A DNA stretch of 30,275 bases from Pigoraptor vietnamica. Lineage: Eukaryota > Opisthokonta > Filasterea. The translations under genes were made by a program, and so were the position numbers. Position 1 is the first letter of the stretch. Every line of letters starts with the position of its first letter. Shown piece by piece: positions 1 to 9,872 of the stretch. The stretch spans positions 1-30,275 of the forward strand of contig CALSCQ010001545.1 of NCBI GenBank assembly GCA_943704525.1, read 5' to 3'. Below the pieces are notes generated by a model. That model did not search any database and was not told where the DNA came from. It worked only from the letters and a program-made list of their open reading frames with translations.

Positions 1-22
1 GTGCATGTGTTGGTGTGGTGTG

Positions 23-53
<31 letters not shown>

Positions 54-146
54 TGTGTGTGTGTGTGTGGTGTGTGTGTGTGTGTGTGTGTGGTGTGTGT
101 GTGTGTGTGCATGTGTGTGTGTGTGTGTGGTGTGTGTGTGTGTGTG

Positions 147-190
<44 letters not shown>
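1..190. repeat. Interrupted (TG)n microsatellite in an intron
   Basis: Alternating TG with occasional GGT and GCA interruptions fills the left edge. It lies in the intron ahead of the exon that starts at 302, whose acceptor (TTTTTAG) is at 295-301. The reading frames open across it are artefacts of the repeat (strings of Cys and Val). Confidence 0.95.
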
Positions 191-301
191 GCAGTGCGTG
201 TGTGCGTGCGTGTTGTGTGCTCTGTCTGTGTCTGTGTTTGTGTCTATAGTAATCGAAGTAGGTATGTTTACTTTTCCTCAAATACCGTTCACTATTTTTA
301 G

Positions 302-2301
302 GCATCTAAGCTGTCAAAGGAAGTCGACGGACTGCGTGGCGAATTAAGCACCTTATCTGCCTCTCGGCCCAAATCAGCGGGCACTCCTCAGGAAGATGGC
401 GCGCTGAAAGCGGAGAACGAACGTCTGAGAGAGAGGGCGACTTCTTTGGAGGATGAAGTGAGTTTTGCGAATGGCGAAGCCGTGGACGGACCGCCGGCGT
501 TAGTATGAGTGCACGGATGTCTCGCGTTCCCTCTACGATGGACGGTCGTTAAATTTTACGTGATCCGACAGCTTACTGCGCCGTTCTCGTTTCTTCCCTG
601 CCTTCGAGTCTCTTTCGCTCTCACGCCCTTGTAACGCCACCGTTACCGAAGCAGTTGATGGGACACTCGCTAATATCCTCTAATGCTTGCTGTCGTAGCT
701 GAACTCGGCGCGAAGTGAGATCACGACACTCAAGGGCAGTCTTGCCGCTTCGCAAGATGCGACGAAGGCACTCGCTGGGGAACGCGACGCTGCGGTGGCC
801 AAAGTCGCAGAACTGGAAGGTATGCGTGTCCGCACACGCCCTGACAGCGTATCACACACACACACACACACACACGCCCTGACATCACCAGCTATAGTCG
901 CGCGCGCGTATCACACACACACACACACACCACACGCCTTATATTGGAGCGCTCGCTGTTTCATGCCTCATTGCTCCCCGTGCGTGCTGTTCTGGAGTGG
1001 GCTGTCGAATCCCTCTAATTCCATGGCCTCCAACCACCCTCAGCGTCCCTTGTCGACGCGCGTAACAACACAACCGCACCGTCGGCCACAGTAACGCGTG
1101 CAGAATGCGCCGACGCCGCCAGTCAGAGCGAGAGCTCGACGGAAATTCGCTCGCAGTCGCCGGGCGATCAGTCGTCGCATGCGTCCGCCGCTTCATCGCA
1201 CGCGCAAGGGCACGCGCACTCTGCGGCACCGGACGCGTCGATGTCCGAGATCTCGGAAGAACGCGAAGAGGAGGCGGACGAAGTCTCCCTCGCGCTTCCC
1301 GCAATTGCGCGCGGCGGCGGGGGTCAGGGCGACGGGCGAGAATCGCAGAGCTCGCTGCAGTCCGAGAGGGACGTTCACATGCGAAAGATGATGGCGGACG
1401 CACGGCGTTCGCGCACCAAGCGCAATCCTTCGGCGTCGACGTTTGCTTCCGAGAACGCCGGCGTCGGCCAGAAAGACGGCGACAGCGCCGACACGAGCAG
1501 CATTGCGTCGTCCATGCGGCCCGACGCAACGTCGTATGCGGTCGATTACTCGTTCCTGCCGCAGGTCCTCGTGGGCCAGCGCGTGATGGTGGGCCGCTTC
1601 GAGCACAGTCCGCCGGACGACGAGCTGCCTGCGACGATTGTCGGTGTGTTCGACAGCGCGTCTGTGCCGCAGCGACGACTGGACGCGGCGACGCGCGCGG
1701 CCCTTGCCGAGGGCGCTGGGACGTTTGGGTGGTCGCGGTGGCTCTTGCGGCTCAAGTTTGTGGAATTTCAGGACGACGAGTTTGATGTTTATGTGCTGCC
1801 GTATTCGCAAAGGCTGCGGCCGCTGGACGTCGAAGTGGTGCGACAACTGCGCGACCTCGATGCGAAGGGTGGGTGACGGCTGTGTGTGGAGATGCGCGTG
1901 TGTGTGTGGGTGGGTACGTGTGGCGTATGTGTATGGCGTATAATGTGTCTTTATGTGTGTGCCCCATGTTCGCGTGTACATCCGCGGCGAGTGTTCCGCA
2001 TTTCGATTGCGCTGCCACAGCCGATCACTCACCCACGCACACAACAGACGCCGGCACCATCCTCCGCCCTCACATCCACCCGGCGGGCGGCCACTTCCGC
2101 GGTCCCGTGACCGTGTCCATTCAGTCTCGGACGCCGGGCACCACCATTCGATTCACGACAGACGGGCGAGTCCCACAGCACCACGACAGCGTCTACACGG
2201 GCCCGCTCGTCGTGGATTCGGACGCAAAGATCATCGCGCGCGCTTTCCGCCTCAACGACGCGTCGATCGCAAGCGGCGCGGACTTTCGAATCGAGAACTG
2301 A
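302..2301 (+). CDS. Coiled-coil / possible Tudor-like / CHB_HEX_C-like protein, 3' part (4 exons visible)
   Basis: Exons 302-457, 699-819, 1092-1868 and 2048-2301 join with matching phases (0, 1, 1) and give 435 residues to a TGA; the 5' end is outside the window. The first two exons are charged and heptad-rich, so coiled coil is likely. Exon 3 opens with a Ser/Ala/His-rich linker. It then holds a compact segment (about 1540-1868) with FLPQVLVGQRVMVGRF and, near its end, FDVYVLPYSQRLRPL, which recalls the small barrel of Tudor/chromo-barrel proteins; that resemblance is weak. The last exon has the pattern of the CHB_HEX_C_1 beta-sandwich module: GPVTVSIQSRTPGTTIRFTT, then a DG, YTGPLVV and a final AKIIARAF. 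I know no named protein with this order. Exon structure is well supported, function is unknown. Confidence 0.8.
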
Positions 2302-2948
2302 AGCAAAGCACAGTTTTTTCTTTCTGTTTTGCTGAACGAGGGGCCCGAACGCGCGTGCCGAATGTGGGGTGGTGGTGGTGGCTCCCGCTACAGCTGTCGG
2401 TTTCTGTCGCTCGCTGGAAACGGCCACGTGTCAACGGACTGGTCACGATCGACGTCCCGAACGTCGTTACATTCGCGAACAGGGCGGCATGGGTCGTCGA
2501 AAGTTACGCCCGTGGTCGCACGAAAGGCTAGGTTATCATGCGTCGGCATCACGCGGACGCCAGACGGCGCTTGAGTGCGTTGTGTTACGGCACTGCGCGT
2601 GGTTACTGAGTTCATGTGGGCGAGTTGCCCATTGCAGTCGCACGCATTTGAACGTCAACGGACGGAGAGGCGACTCACAATGAGTGTATTGTCCATTTAT
2701 AAAATAATATTGGCCGTCCACGAGCACGTGGGATTGCATGCAGACGGAAGGAGGCGAGTGGATGTGGACGAGTGAGGTGGGAAGGGAGTGAATGTGAGGC
2801 AGTTGACGCGCGAGTGGCGCTGGCTTTCGTCCACGCGAATTGCGCTCCGTCACATTTCGTCTCTCTTTCGCGCCCCTGTCGCAAACTTAGGGCGCGGGTT
2901 GTTTGAAGCCCGTCCCGATTACGCTGCCGTTACGCCGCGCTCGATGCG
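2302..2948. other. Tail-to-tail spacer, no gene seen
   Basis: This 647-bp stretch separates the stop codon of the coiled-coil/CHB_HEX gene from that of the TMEM9-like gene, so both 3' UTRs should lie here. A short AT-rich patch sits near 2695-2715. The reading frames in it have no recognisable domain or fitting splice sites. Confidence 0.6.
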
Positions 2949-4661
2949 TCACTCTCTCCGCCTGAATTGGCACATTTCCCAAGCCTCTTCAAACCACCCC
3001 TTGCCGCGCTCTCGCTTGGGCTGCGACGCCGCACTGCCGCCGTAGTAACCGGCGCCCACGTTACGCTGCAAAGGGACATTTTGTGGGTCATTAGTGCCAG
3101 AGCAAAGGGGAGAGGTTGGGGATGTGTGACAAACGAACAGTAGAACATGGAACATGCACACACAAAAAGACACATAAACACAAACACACGCACACGCACA
3201 CACAACACAAACACACACGACGTGCAAGTCGCAAAACAGCAGCCCAAACTCGACCTGGTCAGGAACGAGCGGGACGTTGCCTTGCCGCTGTGTGCGCGGA
3301 AGGTCGTCACGTGATGCGCAACAACAAAAGACAAGAGCGGATTGGGACGGAATGCCATGCAGATAGAAAGACCCCGCACACACACGCACACGCACACGCA
3401 CACGCACATATACGCACACATACTCGTGGCAAGGGAATAATGACAACGACAGACAAATCAGGATGCTTGAAAGGAAAAGACGCAGAAACAAACACTCACA
3501 ACATGCACGAAACAGAACTGTCGTCGGCAAGAGGGTGCCAATACCTTCGTAAAGTGCTGGATGAGCGGCGTTATCATGACGAGGGCAAGGAGAAGCGAGA
3601 GGATGACAATGTAGAGATGCACGACGACCTGCGACAGCACGCGAGAAGCCCGTTGAGCAAAGTCCACAGGTAGTAAATTGTCCAACGACTGAACAAACAG
3701 AGAGAACAACGTACGGGTATTTTGCGCAACGAAGAAAAGGGAAGGCGTCTCATTCTCACGCACACATTTGCTTGCACTTGCACTAACATGCGTACGCGCA
3801 CGCACGCACGAACACGCACGACCACACGCACAAAAAACGCAAAAGCACGTGCCTTCGCGAGCGTCGAACTGCGGTCCTCGTAAGAACACGTGCACTTTGT
3901 GCAATCGACCGTGTTGCCAAATATCAGCGGACAAGTGCTGCGCGCGCAGAAGGAGAGACGAAAGGGCCGTGAGATCGAGCGACCGGCAAGCGCATATAGG
4001 GGGATGCACAACTGTCACACAGAGGGGAAGTGCTATCTACGCGCAACATACGAACAAGAGTGACAGACAGCAAAACCGCAGCTTAAGCACAACGGTCACA
4101 CAGACGGGAAGTAATGTCTACTCGCAACAGACGAATGAGAGTGACAGACCCCAACGCAGCCAAGACAAGCAACACGCACAAAGAGTGACAGACAGCCACG
4201 CAGCTTAAGACAAGCAACACGCACAAAGAGTGACAGACAGCCACGCAGCTTAAGACAAGCAACACGCACAAAGAGTGACAGACAGCCACGCAGCTTAAGA
4301 CAAGCAACACGCACGAAGAGTGACAGACAGCCACGCAGCTTAAGACAAGCAACACGCACAAAGAGTGACAGACAGCCACGCAACTTAAGACGACAACGCT
4401 GACATCAGCGAAAGTGCCACTAGCTAAAAACTCATCCACACCGCTAGACATCGCGTAATCAACTCCAGCGAACAATGCCCGCACAGGAACGCACCATGCC
4501 GTTTCGTTCGCGACGTCCTGGATGGTGCGGTTGCTTGCGCACACGCACTTGCACCTCGGAGCGTCTTCAGTACCGGCAGACGCGGAGGGGACGAGCGAGA
4601 GCCACGCGACGCACAGCGAGAGGATAATGACGGCGCCCACGCGCACACATGGGCGCGCCAT
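2949..4661 (-). CDS. TMEM9: TMEM9-family type I transmembrane protein
   Basis: Read on the minus strand, exons are 4661-4495, 3937-3853, 3628-3545 and 3065-2949, with a possible small exon 3287-3255. TMEM9 proteins are glycoproteins of late endosomes and lysosomes, reported to support v-ATPase assembly. The ATG at 4661 is chosen because it starts a signal peptide (hydrophobic core VIILSLCVAWLSLV). The luminal part has the family CKCVC motif (residues 37-41) and N-glycosylation sequons at N44 and N52. Exon 2 supplies the second Cys cluster (CTKCTCSYEDRSST), matching the human C-x-x-C-x-C-x-Y-E-E-R-S-T block. A single membrane helix follows without a gap. Phase 2 at the first junction rebuilds a Cys codon. 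Intron 2 uses a GC donor (3852-3851). An upstream acceptor would start exon 3 at 3688 and add 20 residues in frame. The C-terminal exon does not resemble the human tail. Length is 161-192 residues depending on these choices. Confidence 0.75.
3158..3422. repeat. CA-rich microsatellite tracts
   Basis: Two CA/CG-CA tracts (about 3158-3217 and 3376-3422) flank the candidate small exon of the TMEM9-like gene and lie in its last intron(s). Confidence 0.85.
4007..4164. repeat. Two degenerate ~80-bp direct repeats next to the minisatellite
   Basis: Two diverged copies start at 4007 and 4088, each opening with CACAACNGTCACACAGA and ending in a GAGTGACAGAC core that is shared with the adjoining 45-bp units. 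They look like older members of the same array, in TMEM9 intron 1. Confidence 0.75.
4166..4390. repeat. 45-bp minisatellite, five near-identical copies
   Basis: Units begin at 4166, 4211, 4256, 4301 and 4346. Each starts CAAGCAACACGCAC and ends CACGCAGCTTAAGA. Copies 4 and 5 each carry a single-base variant. The array lies in intron 1 of the TMEM9-like gene. Because 45 is a multiple of three, one minus-strand frame stays open through it and encodes a 15-residue hydrophobic Cys-bearing unit. Confidence 0.95.
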
Positions 4662-5328
4662 CTCGCAGAATAGAGACGACGTACAACTATGCGGGAGTGC
4701 CCGTACAAATGTCAATGAAGGAGTGCTTCGAAATGCGAGCAAAAAAGATGCAACGCACAGAGAGTGTGGTGTGTCACGGCCATCCGGGGCTTTTGACGAG
4801 CACATAACCCTCACCCTATCTTCCACATTCATCTGACCTCACTTTGACCCTCACCTTGCCTTCCACAAGGTCTAACACTCACTTTACATCGTACCGCGTC
4901 ATCACTGGGGCACTGTAACACCCACCCTGCGATGAGCATTTTGGTGCGTAGCACGTGTGGCACTTTCGATGGCGTTCTCTGCTGGTCACACAACACACAC
5001 ACACACACGCACACACACACACACGCACACACACACACACTCCCTCTCTCTCTCACGCACAGACACGCCTCTTTCTTCTTGTGGTTTCTGTCCCGAGGTC
5101 TTCCGTCGTAGCGCGTCCAATTCCAACTCATGTGGCTCTCCCTCATCACACACCGATCGCCAATAGCTTATTTTCCTCACCGCGTTGGCGTGTGTTCGTT
5201 TTGTTCCTAACGTCCAAGCTCAACCATTGTTTCTTTGCACTCGCTTGTGTGAGCAAATGGCCACGCGCGGCGAACGCTGTCTGGAGAAGGGTTGACCTCT
5301 TCCCTCGCCAACACTGTCTCGCGTGAGA
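4662..5328. promoter_or_regulatory. Shared upstream region of TMEM9-like gene (-) and NPF-motif gene (+)
   Basis: The 667 bp between the two divergent ATG codons must hold both promoters unless unseen 5' exons exist. It contains imperfect CCCTCACC-type repeats (about 4805-4865), a CA tract (4987-5040) and a short TC run just after it. No TATA box was found in either orientation. Confidence 0.5.
4987..5054. repeat. (CA)n followed by (TC)n
   Basis: A CA tract with two CG interruptions runs directly into a short CT/TC run. It sits in the divergent spacer upstream of both the TMEM9-like and the NPF-motif genes. Confidence 0.95.
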
Positions 5329-8300
5329 ATGGACGCCGTGTCTCCGATGAACACTCTGCCGGTGTGTGAGGGCGGCGATCCGTCCACAGGCGAGGCATGG
5401 GACGACAAGAGCGACTCGCAAGGACGAGATCGTGCCCAAGAAGAGCGTGTGGGCTCGCCCGTCGCGGACTATGACGTGAGGAGCTCAGTGAGCTTGGGTG
5501 TTGACGCAAGCGACGTCGTGGGCGAGCGCTCACTCTCGGCGTGCGTTGATGCCCTTGAGGATGGCGTTGTGGTTTCGCATTCGCTGAGCTGCGACAGTGC
5601 TCGTGTGACGGAGGGCGAGTGTTCGGAGGTGCGCGAGGACGAGTTGGTCTGTGGCTCTGCGGTAGACACTCGATCGGATCGCGAGGTCGCTTGTTCGAGC
5701 CCCGGTGCGGACGGTGCGCGCTGCCGCTGTGATGTCAAGGAAGGTGCGGAGGGAGAAGCGTCGCGCGAGCACGAACGCGATGTGCCGACGGTGCCCGTTG
5801 ATGATGACGACGTGTCGGCAATTGACGCGCCTGTAACGTTGGACGCAGTCGCGAATTCGCCTGGCTGCGTGGACGACGGCGACGAAGCGAGTGGCTTTGT
5901 GACGACGCACGTAACAAACTGGAGTTACCGTGGATCTATCGATGACAGCGTCGATCTTGTCGCAGGCGACCCCACATCGTCCGCGCGCGGCACCGACGCG
6001 AGCTCGTTCGTTGTGGCCGCTGAGCGCGCACGTGATGTTCCCTCGGCCGCACCTGCGTCGTCGACAACCGACGCTCCCTTCGGCAGCGACGACGATAACG
6101 GGTGGGCGTGGGGCGATGTGAGCGCGCAAGACTCTTCGGTGTTTGAGGCTTCGTGGGCGGTCGTATCCGACTTGAACGACACGTCGGACGGCGTGCTGTC
6201 GAGCGACGAGAAGACGGCGAGTGCGCGCGCAGACGCACCCGTCGCAGACGCGAAAGGCGAGTGGGGCGCGGTCGATGACGACGACTTTGGGGAGTTTGAG
6301 GAGTGCGCGAAAGGCGATGTCAACGCAAGCGCAGCGTCGGACGAAGCTTTTGCGGAGTTTGCCACTGCTGTGCCTAAGAAAGGGCGCTCGGATTCGGATG
6401 TGGCGCGGAGTGGCGCGGACGTGGAATTGCCGGGAGAGGACGGAATGCCGTCGGCGAAGGTGTGCCTTGTGCGTGTGCGGTGAACGCATTCTGTGGGTGC
6501 GCGTGTGTAATCTGTTCGGTCCATTTGCGCTGCGTGTCTTTTGGTGTGTGCAATTGTGTACGCGCGTGTGTGTGTGCGTGTGTGTGTGTGTGCGTGTGTG
6601 TGCGTGCGTGCACACAGCACTATAGCCCACTTCTGACTGCTCTGCTCCATACATAACAGGACGTGGACGATGCCTTCTCTTTCCTCTCTACCCACGCACC
6701 CACGCACCGCCCTCCGTCCCGCGCGGACATTCTCCAGTCGGCCCACAGTTGGAGCGCACACACGTTCGATTCTGTCCAGCTCTCCTGGGAATCCGCGCCC
6801 GAAGTCTCACCTGCAGCGAAGAACCAGCAGCCTGTTGCGGGCGGCTGGTGCACGCGCGTCCTTCTCCACGTGCTCGTCAACGGCGGCGGCGCGTCCATTC
6901 GACAGGACGAGTGCGCACGTCACCCGCCGCACGTGGCCACCATTCTCAAGCGTGCCGCGGGCGTCAACGCAGACATTGAGCGAAGGGCCTCGGACGAGGG
7001 CCAAGGGCTGCAGTACGACATTGACTTCAGCGACGACGATGAGAGGGAAGAGGCCCGGCGTCTCCGTGCGAAGAAGCGCGCAAACAGCGGCGCGTCGTCC
7101 CCCGCGGCTGCGGTGAGCGCGCGTCCAAAGCAAGGCGCGGCTGCGGCCTTCATGTCCCTGCTCTCTGCCTTCCCACGCTCGGGCAATTCCCTGACCGCGT
7201 CTCGGCAGTCGTCGCTTGCGTCGAGCGCCCCTTCGCTGCCCTCTGCGGTCGCTGCTGTGTCTGCGCAGGGCGCGTCGCTCCAGAACTCGCCTCAGGCGCG
7301 GAGGGATCCTCCGCCGCCGGACGTACCGGCACCGAAGCAAGCACCGCCTCGGAATGAGAAGGCGGGACACGGGAAAGGGACGTCCGCGGGTAGTGCCAAG
7401 GGGGCTGCTGTGTTGGTGCCCGAAGTGCGGGTGACGGGGGAAAGCAGCGCGCACGAGGCTGTGAGGGAGAAGGGCGACGGCGAAGCGGAGCACGTGCGCG
7501 GCAAAGAGGGCGCTGCCGACGACGCCAAGAGCGAAGCCAAGGTCGAAGGGAAGAGAGGGAATAGTGGTGCGCCCGGTCACGTGCCTACGAAAGGGACAGC
7601 GGGCAAAGAAGCGAGTCAAGCGCAGCCGCCGCGTGCGAAATCACCGGTCGGCAAGCCCGGGACGGTGATTGGCGCTGGTCTTAAGAAGCATGCGGCCGTG
7701 CCCGTGTCGCACCTCCCCGCTGTCATGGCCGCGGAAAACGTGTCGCCGGAGATGCTCGCGGGCGGCCTTGTCGAAGGGCTGGAGTTTTCGAACGATGCGG
7801 AGGCGGCGCTGTTCCGCGAGCGCATGGAAGCGGCGAAGAGGGCGTTCGAAGAGGAGCAGAGCGCGCTTTTTGACCAGGAGGTGTCGCTGTACGTCGACCG
7901 CTTCGAGTACGCCATGTTCCGGCAGGCGCACGGCGACAGCGACGAAGAGGCCGAGGGGGAGGGTTCGCGGCCAACCCCTGCGCAGGCGGACGACGACTTC
8001 ACGCGGCGAATGAAGCAGGAGGGTTTGGTGTTTGTGGGAACGGACCGCACGACGAAGAAGCTCACGTACGATGCGCTGCCACCGCCCCTCTCGATATCTG
8101 CGATGGCGGACGCACTCCAGGCCGCCACGCCGCCACCGCAGCAAAAGGAGGCGAAGCAGGCAAAAAAGCGCACGCCGTCGGATGCGGCAACGAAGGGACC
8201 GAAGGACGTCGATGGAGATGCGCTTGACGCGAATGCCGCCGCCGCCGCGCCTGCGCCGGAGGTGAAAATGGGGAGTCTGTTCGCTGAGCTCAACCCGTTC

Positions 8301-9689
8301 AAGATGACGGCGACACCGCGCGAGAGGGTGGACGAGAGCGCGAGAGACGTGCCGTCTGCCGCTGGCGCGGACACTGGGATCGTTGCTGGCGACAGGAAAG
8401 GGGGCGCGCGTGGCCTCGAGTCGAGTACAAGTGGAGCGGCTGATGGGAGCGACAGTGTCCTTCTTGCTGCCGCCGCGCGCTTGGGACGGCCGATTGAGAC
8501 GCCCATGAAATCCGCCGTGACGCCTTCAAAGTCGGGTGTTGCGGGCGCTCCATTGATACCGCACGGGGCACTTGCACCTCCCGCGCCAACGAGTGCGAAG
8601 GCGGCGCCGTTGTTATCCGCAGCTGTTCCTGCGTTGCCACCCAACGCATTGCCTGGAGACGCGCTCGACAAGGGCGCACTCGACAAGGGCGCGCTCGACA
8701 AGGGCGCGCTCGACAAGGGCGCGCAGTCGACCGCTCCTCGCACGGCTGCGAAGGGGATGTCGCAGCCCACCGTATTGCAGCCGCAACCCGCTCCGCTGGT
8801 CCCGCTTCGACCACAGGCACCGGGCGGACTCGTAACTGGCGCTCTCCCGCAAGCCGCGCATGCCGCCCGAGTGGACAACGCCCATTCTCGCAACCCTTCC
8901 GTTCCCGCGCTGCGGCCCCCGTCGGCCGCCCCGGTCACGTGGGGTGCGGACGCCGCGTCGAACCCGTTTGTGGCTCCTGTCGCTGCGCCGTCCGAGTCTC
9001 TCAACCCTTTCTTTGCGGCGGCGATGAGTGCGCTTGGGCCGCAGCCGCAGCTCGCCATACCGGCACCCGACGGCTCCGCGAAGACGGGAAGCAGCAACCC
9101 TTTTGCGAGTATCAATCCGTTTGGGACGTATGGGACGCCTGTGGCGCCCTCGGGGAACGGGCCCAACCCATTCTCGGGGCCGCCTTCCTTGCAAGTGGGA
9201 CAGGGTGTTAATTCGTATGGCGCCTTTCCGTCGAACGCTGCCTACGCGGCCGCACCCCTTGCGTCTCCGATTTCGACGCCCGGCGGTGCATACGCCGCGG
9301 TGGGAACCCAGAGCGCGCAATGGGGCTCTGCCGGCGCGCTGGGCGTTTCCTCGATCCAGGCGTCGCCTGCTGTCAGCATGTCGCACACACCGCGTCCCGC
9401 CGTCCACCGCAGTGGAGCAACCCCGCAGTCGGACCTCGCCTCCTTCGACCCCCTCGCGCCTGTCGGTGCCATGCCCGCCGCGGGTTCGTTTGCGCCGCAG
9501 TCGGGCTCTCGACCGCCCATGGTGGGGAAGGGTATCTCGGGGTCCGGCGCCGTTCCGCCAAAGCTGAAAGCGCCCCCGGCGGTCGGTATGAACGGCGTCG
9601 GGAATGGCGTTCGTCCACCGCAGCCGACGGCGAAGGCGCAGGCGACCGGCGTGAAGAAGGGACCCGTGAGCGTGGACGACCTGCTATGA
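5329..9689 (+). CDS. Large disordered protein with NPF and gamma-ear-type motifs, trafficking adaptor-like
   Basis: Exons 5329-6459 and 6660-9689 join in phase 0 (AAG then GACGTGGAC) and give 1386 residues. The frame is also open from a GTG at 5323, but the ATG at 5329 is preferred. The first exon is acidic and ends with DDDDFGEF (residues 316-323) and FAEF (341-344). These fit the F-G-E-F type of motif bound by AP-1 gamma and GGA ear domains, as in aftiphilin and synergin. Exon 2 has a possibly folded start (about 378-500), a charged helical segment (about 735-850) and then a long Ala/Pro/Ser-rich tail. NPF tripeptides, the EH-domain ligand, occur at 922, 1145, 1159, 1190, 1196 and 1213. Four LDKGA repeats lie at about 8667-8723. 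The protein ends in VSVDDLL. No catalytic domain is recognised. An adaptor role at endosomes or clathrin coats is inferred from motifs only; low-complexity sequence makes some chance matches possible. Confidence 0.8.
6549..6614. repeat. (TG)n tract in the intron of the NPF-motif gene
   Basis: TG/CG tract inside the 200-bp intron 6460-6659, close to its acceptor. Confidence 0.9.
8667..8723 (+). repeat. 15-bp coding tandem repeat (LDKGA x4)
   Basis: Four consecutive copies of GCGCTCGACAAGGGC-type units encode Leu-Asp-Lys-Gly-Ala. One copy has GCA in place of GCG. The low divergence suggests recent slippage in the NPF-motif gene. Confidence 0.95.
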
Positions 9690-9872
9690 TTGCGTGGTCT
9701 GTGGCTGCTTTTGTAAATAGAACTATCACGCACTCAACGTGTGAGAGGACTGGTGCCGGTACATATTGCCGTAGACTATTCTGCGCATCTTCCGAGTTCA
9801 TTGATCGGATCAGTTGAGGGCGAGCGCAGATCGAGCGTCAACGAAAAGTTCGTGGCGTAAGCGCGAAAGCGG
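9690..9872. other. Short tail-to-tail spacer
   Basis: Only 183 bp separate the stop codon of the NPF-motif gene (+) from that of the secreted-protein gene (-). Both 3' UTRs must be short or overlap. No canonical AATAAA was seen. Confidence 0.6.

Noticed and set aside
1-347. Open frames of Cys/Val/Met across the left-edge TG repeat
   Set aside because: They are produced by the microsatellite, which lies in an intron upstream of a good acceptor.
3222-3287. Longer version of the small TMEM9 exon (66 nt, donor at 3221)
   Set aside because: Both the 33-nt and 66-nt versions keep phase, and direct splicing from 3545 to 3065 is also in phase; none resembles the family tail, so the exon is mentioned only as possible.
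4166-4390. 45-bp tandem units considered as a CRISPR array
   Set aside because: Copies are contiguous with no unique spacers and the DNA is nuclear eukaryotic; it is a minisatellite.
5329-6459. Exon 1 of the NPF-motif gene as a separate 384-codon gene ending at 6483
   Set aside because: The last codons read into a TG-rich intron with a GTGTGC donor at 6460, and the phase joins exactly to the acceptor at 6659.
7616-9166. A 516-codon minus-strand frame opposite the NPF-motif gene
   Set aside because: The plus-strand frame carries the NPF motifs, the phase-matched intron and a proper start; the reverse frame is a low-complexity shadow of GC-rich codons.
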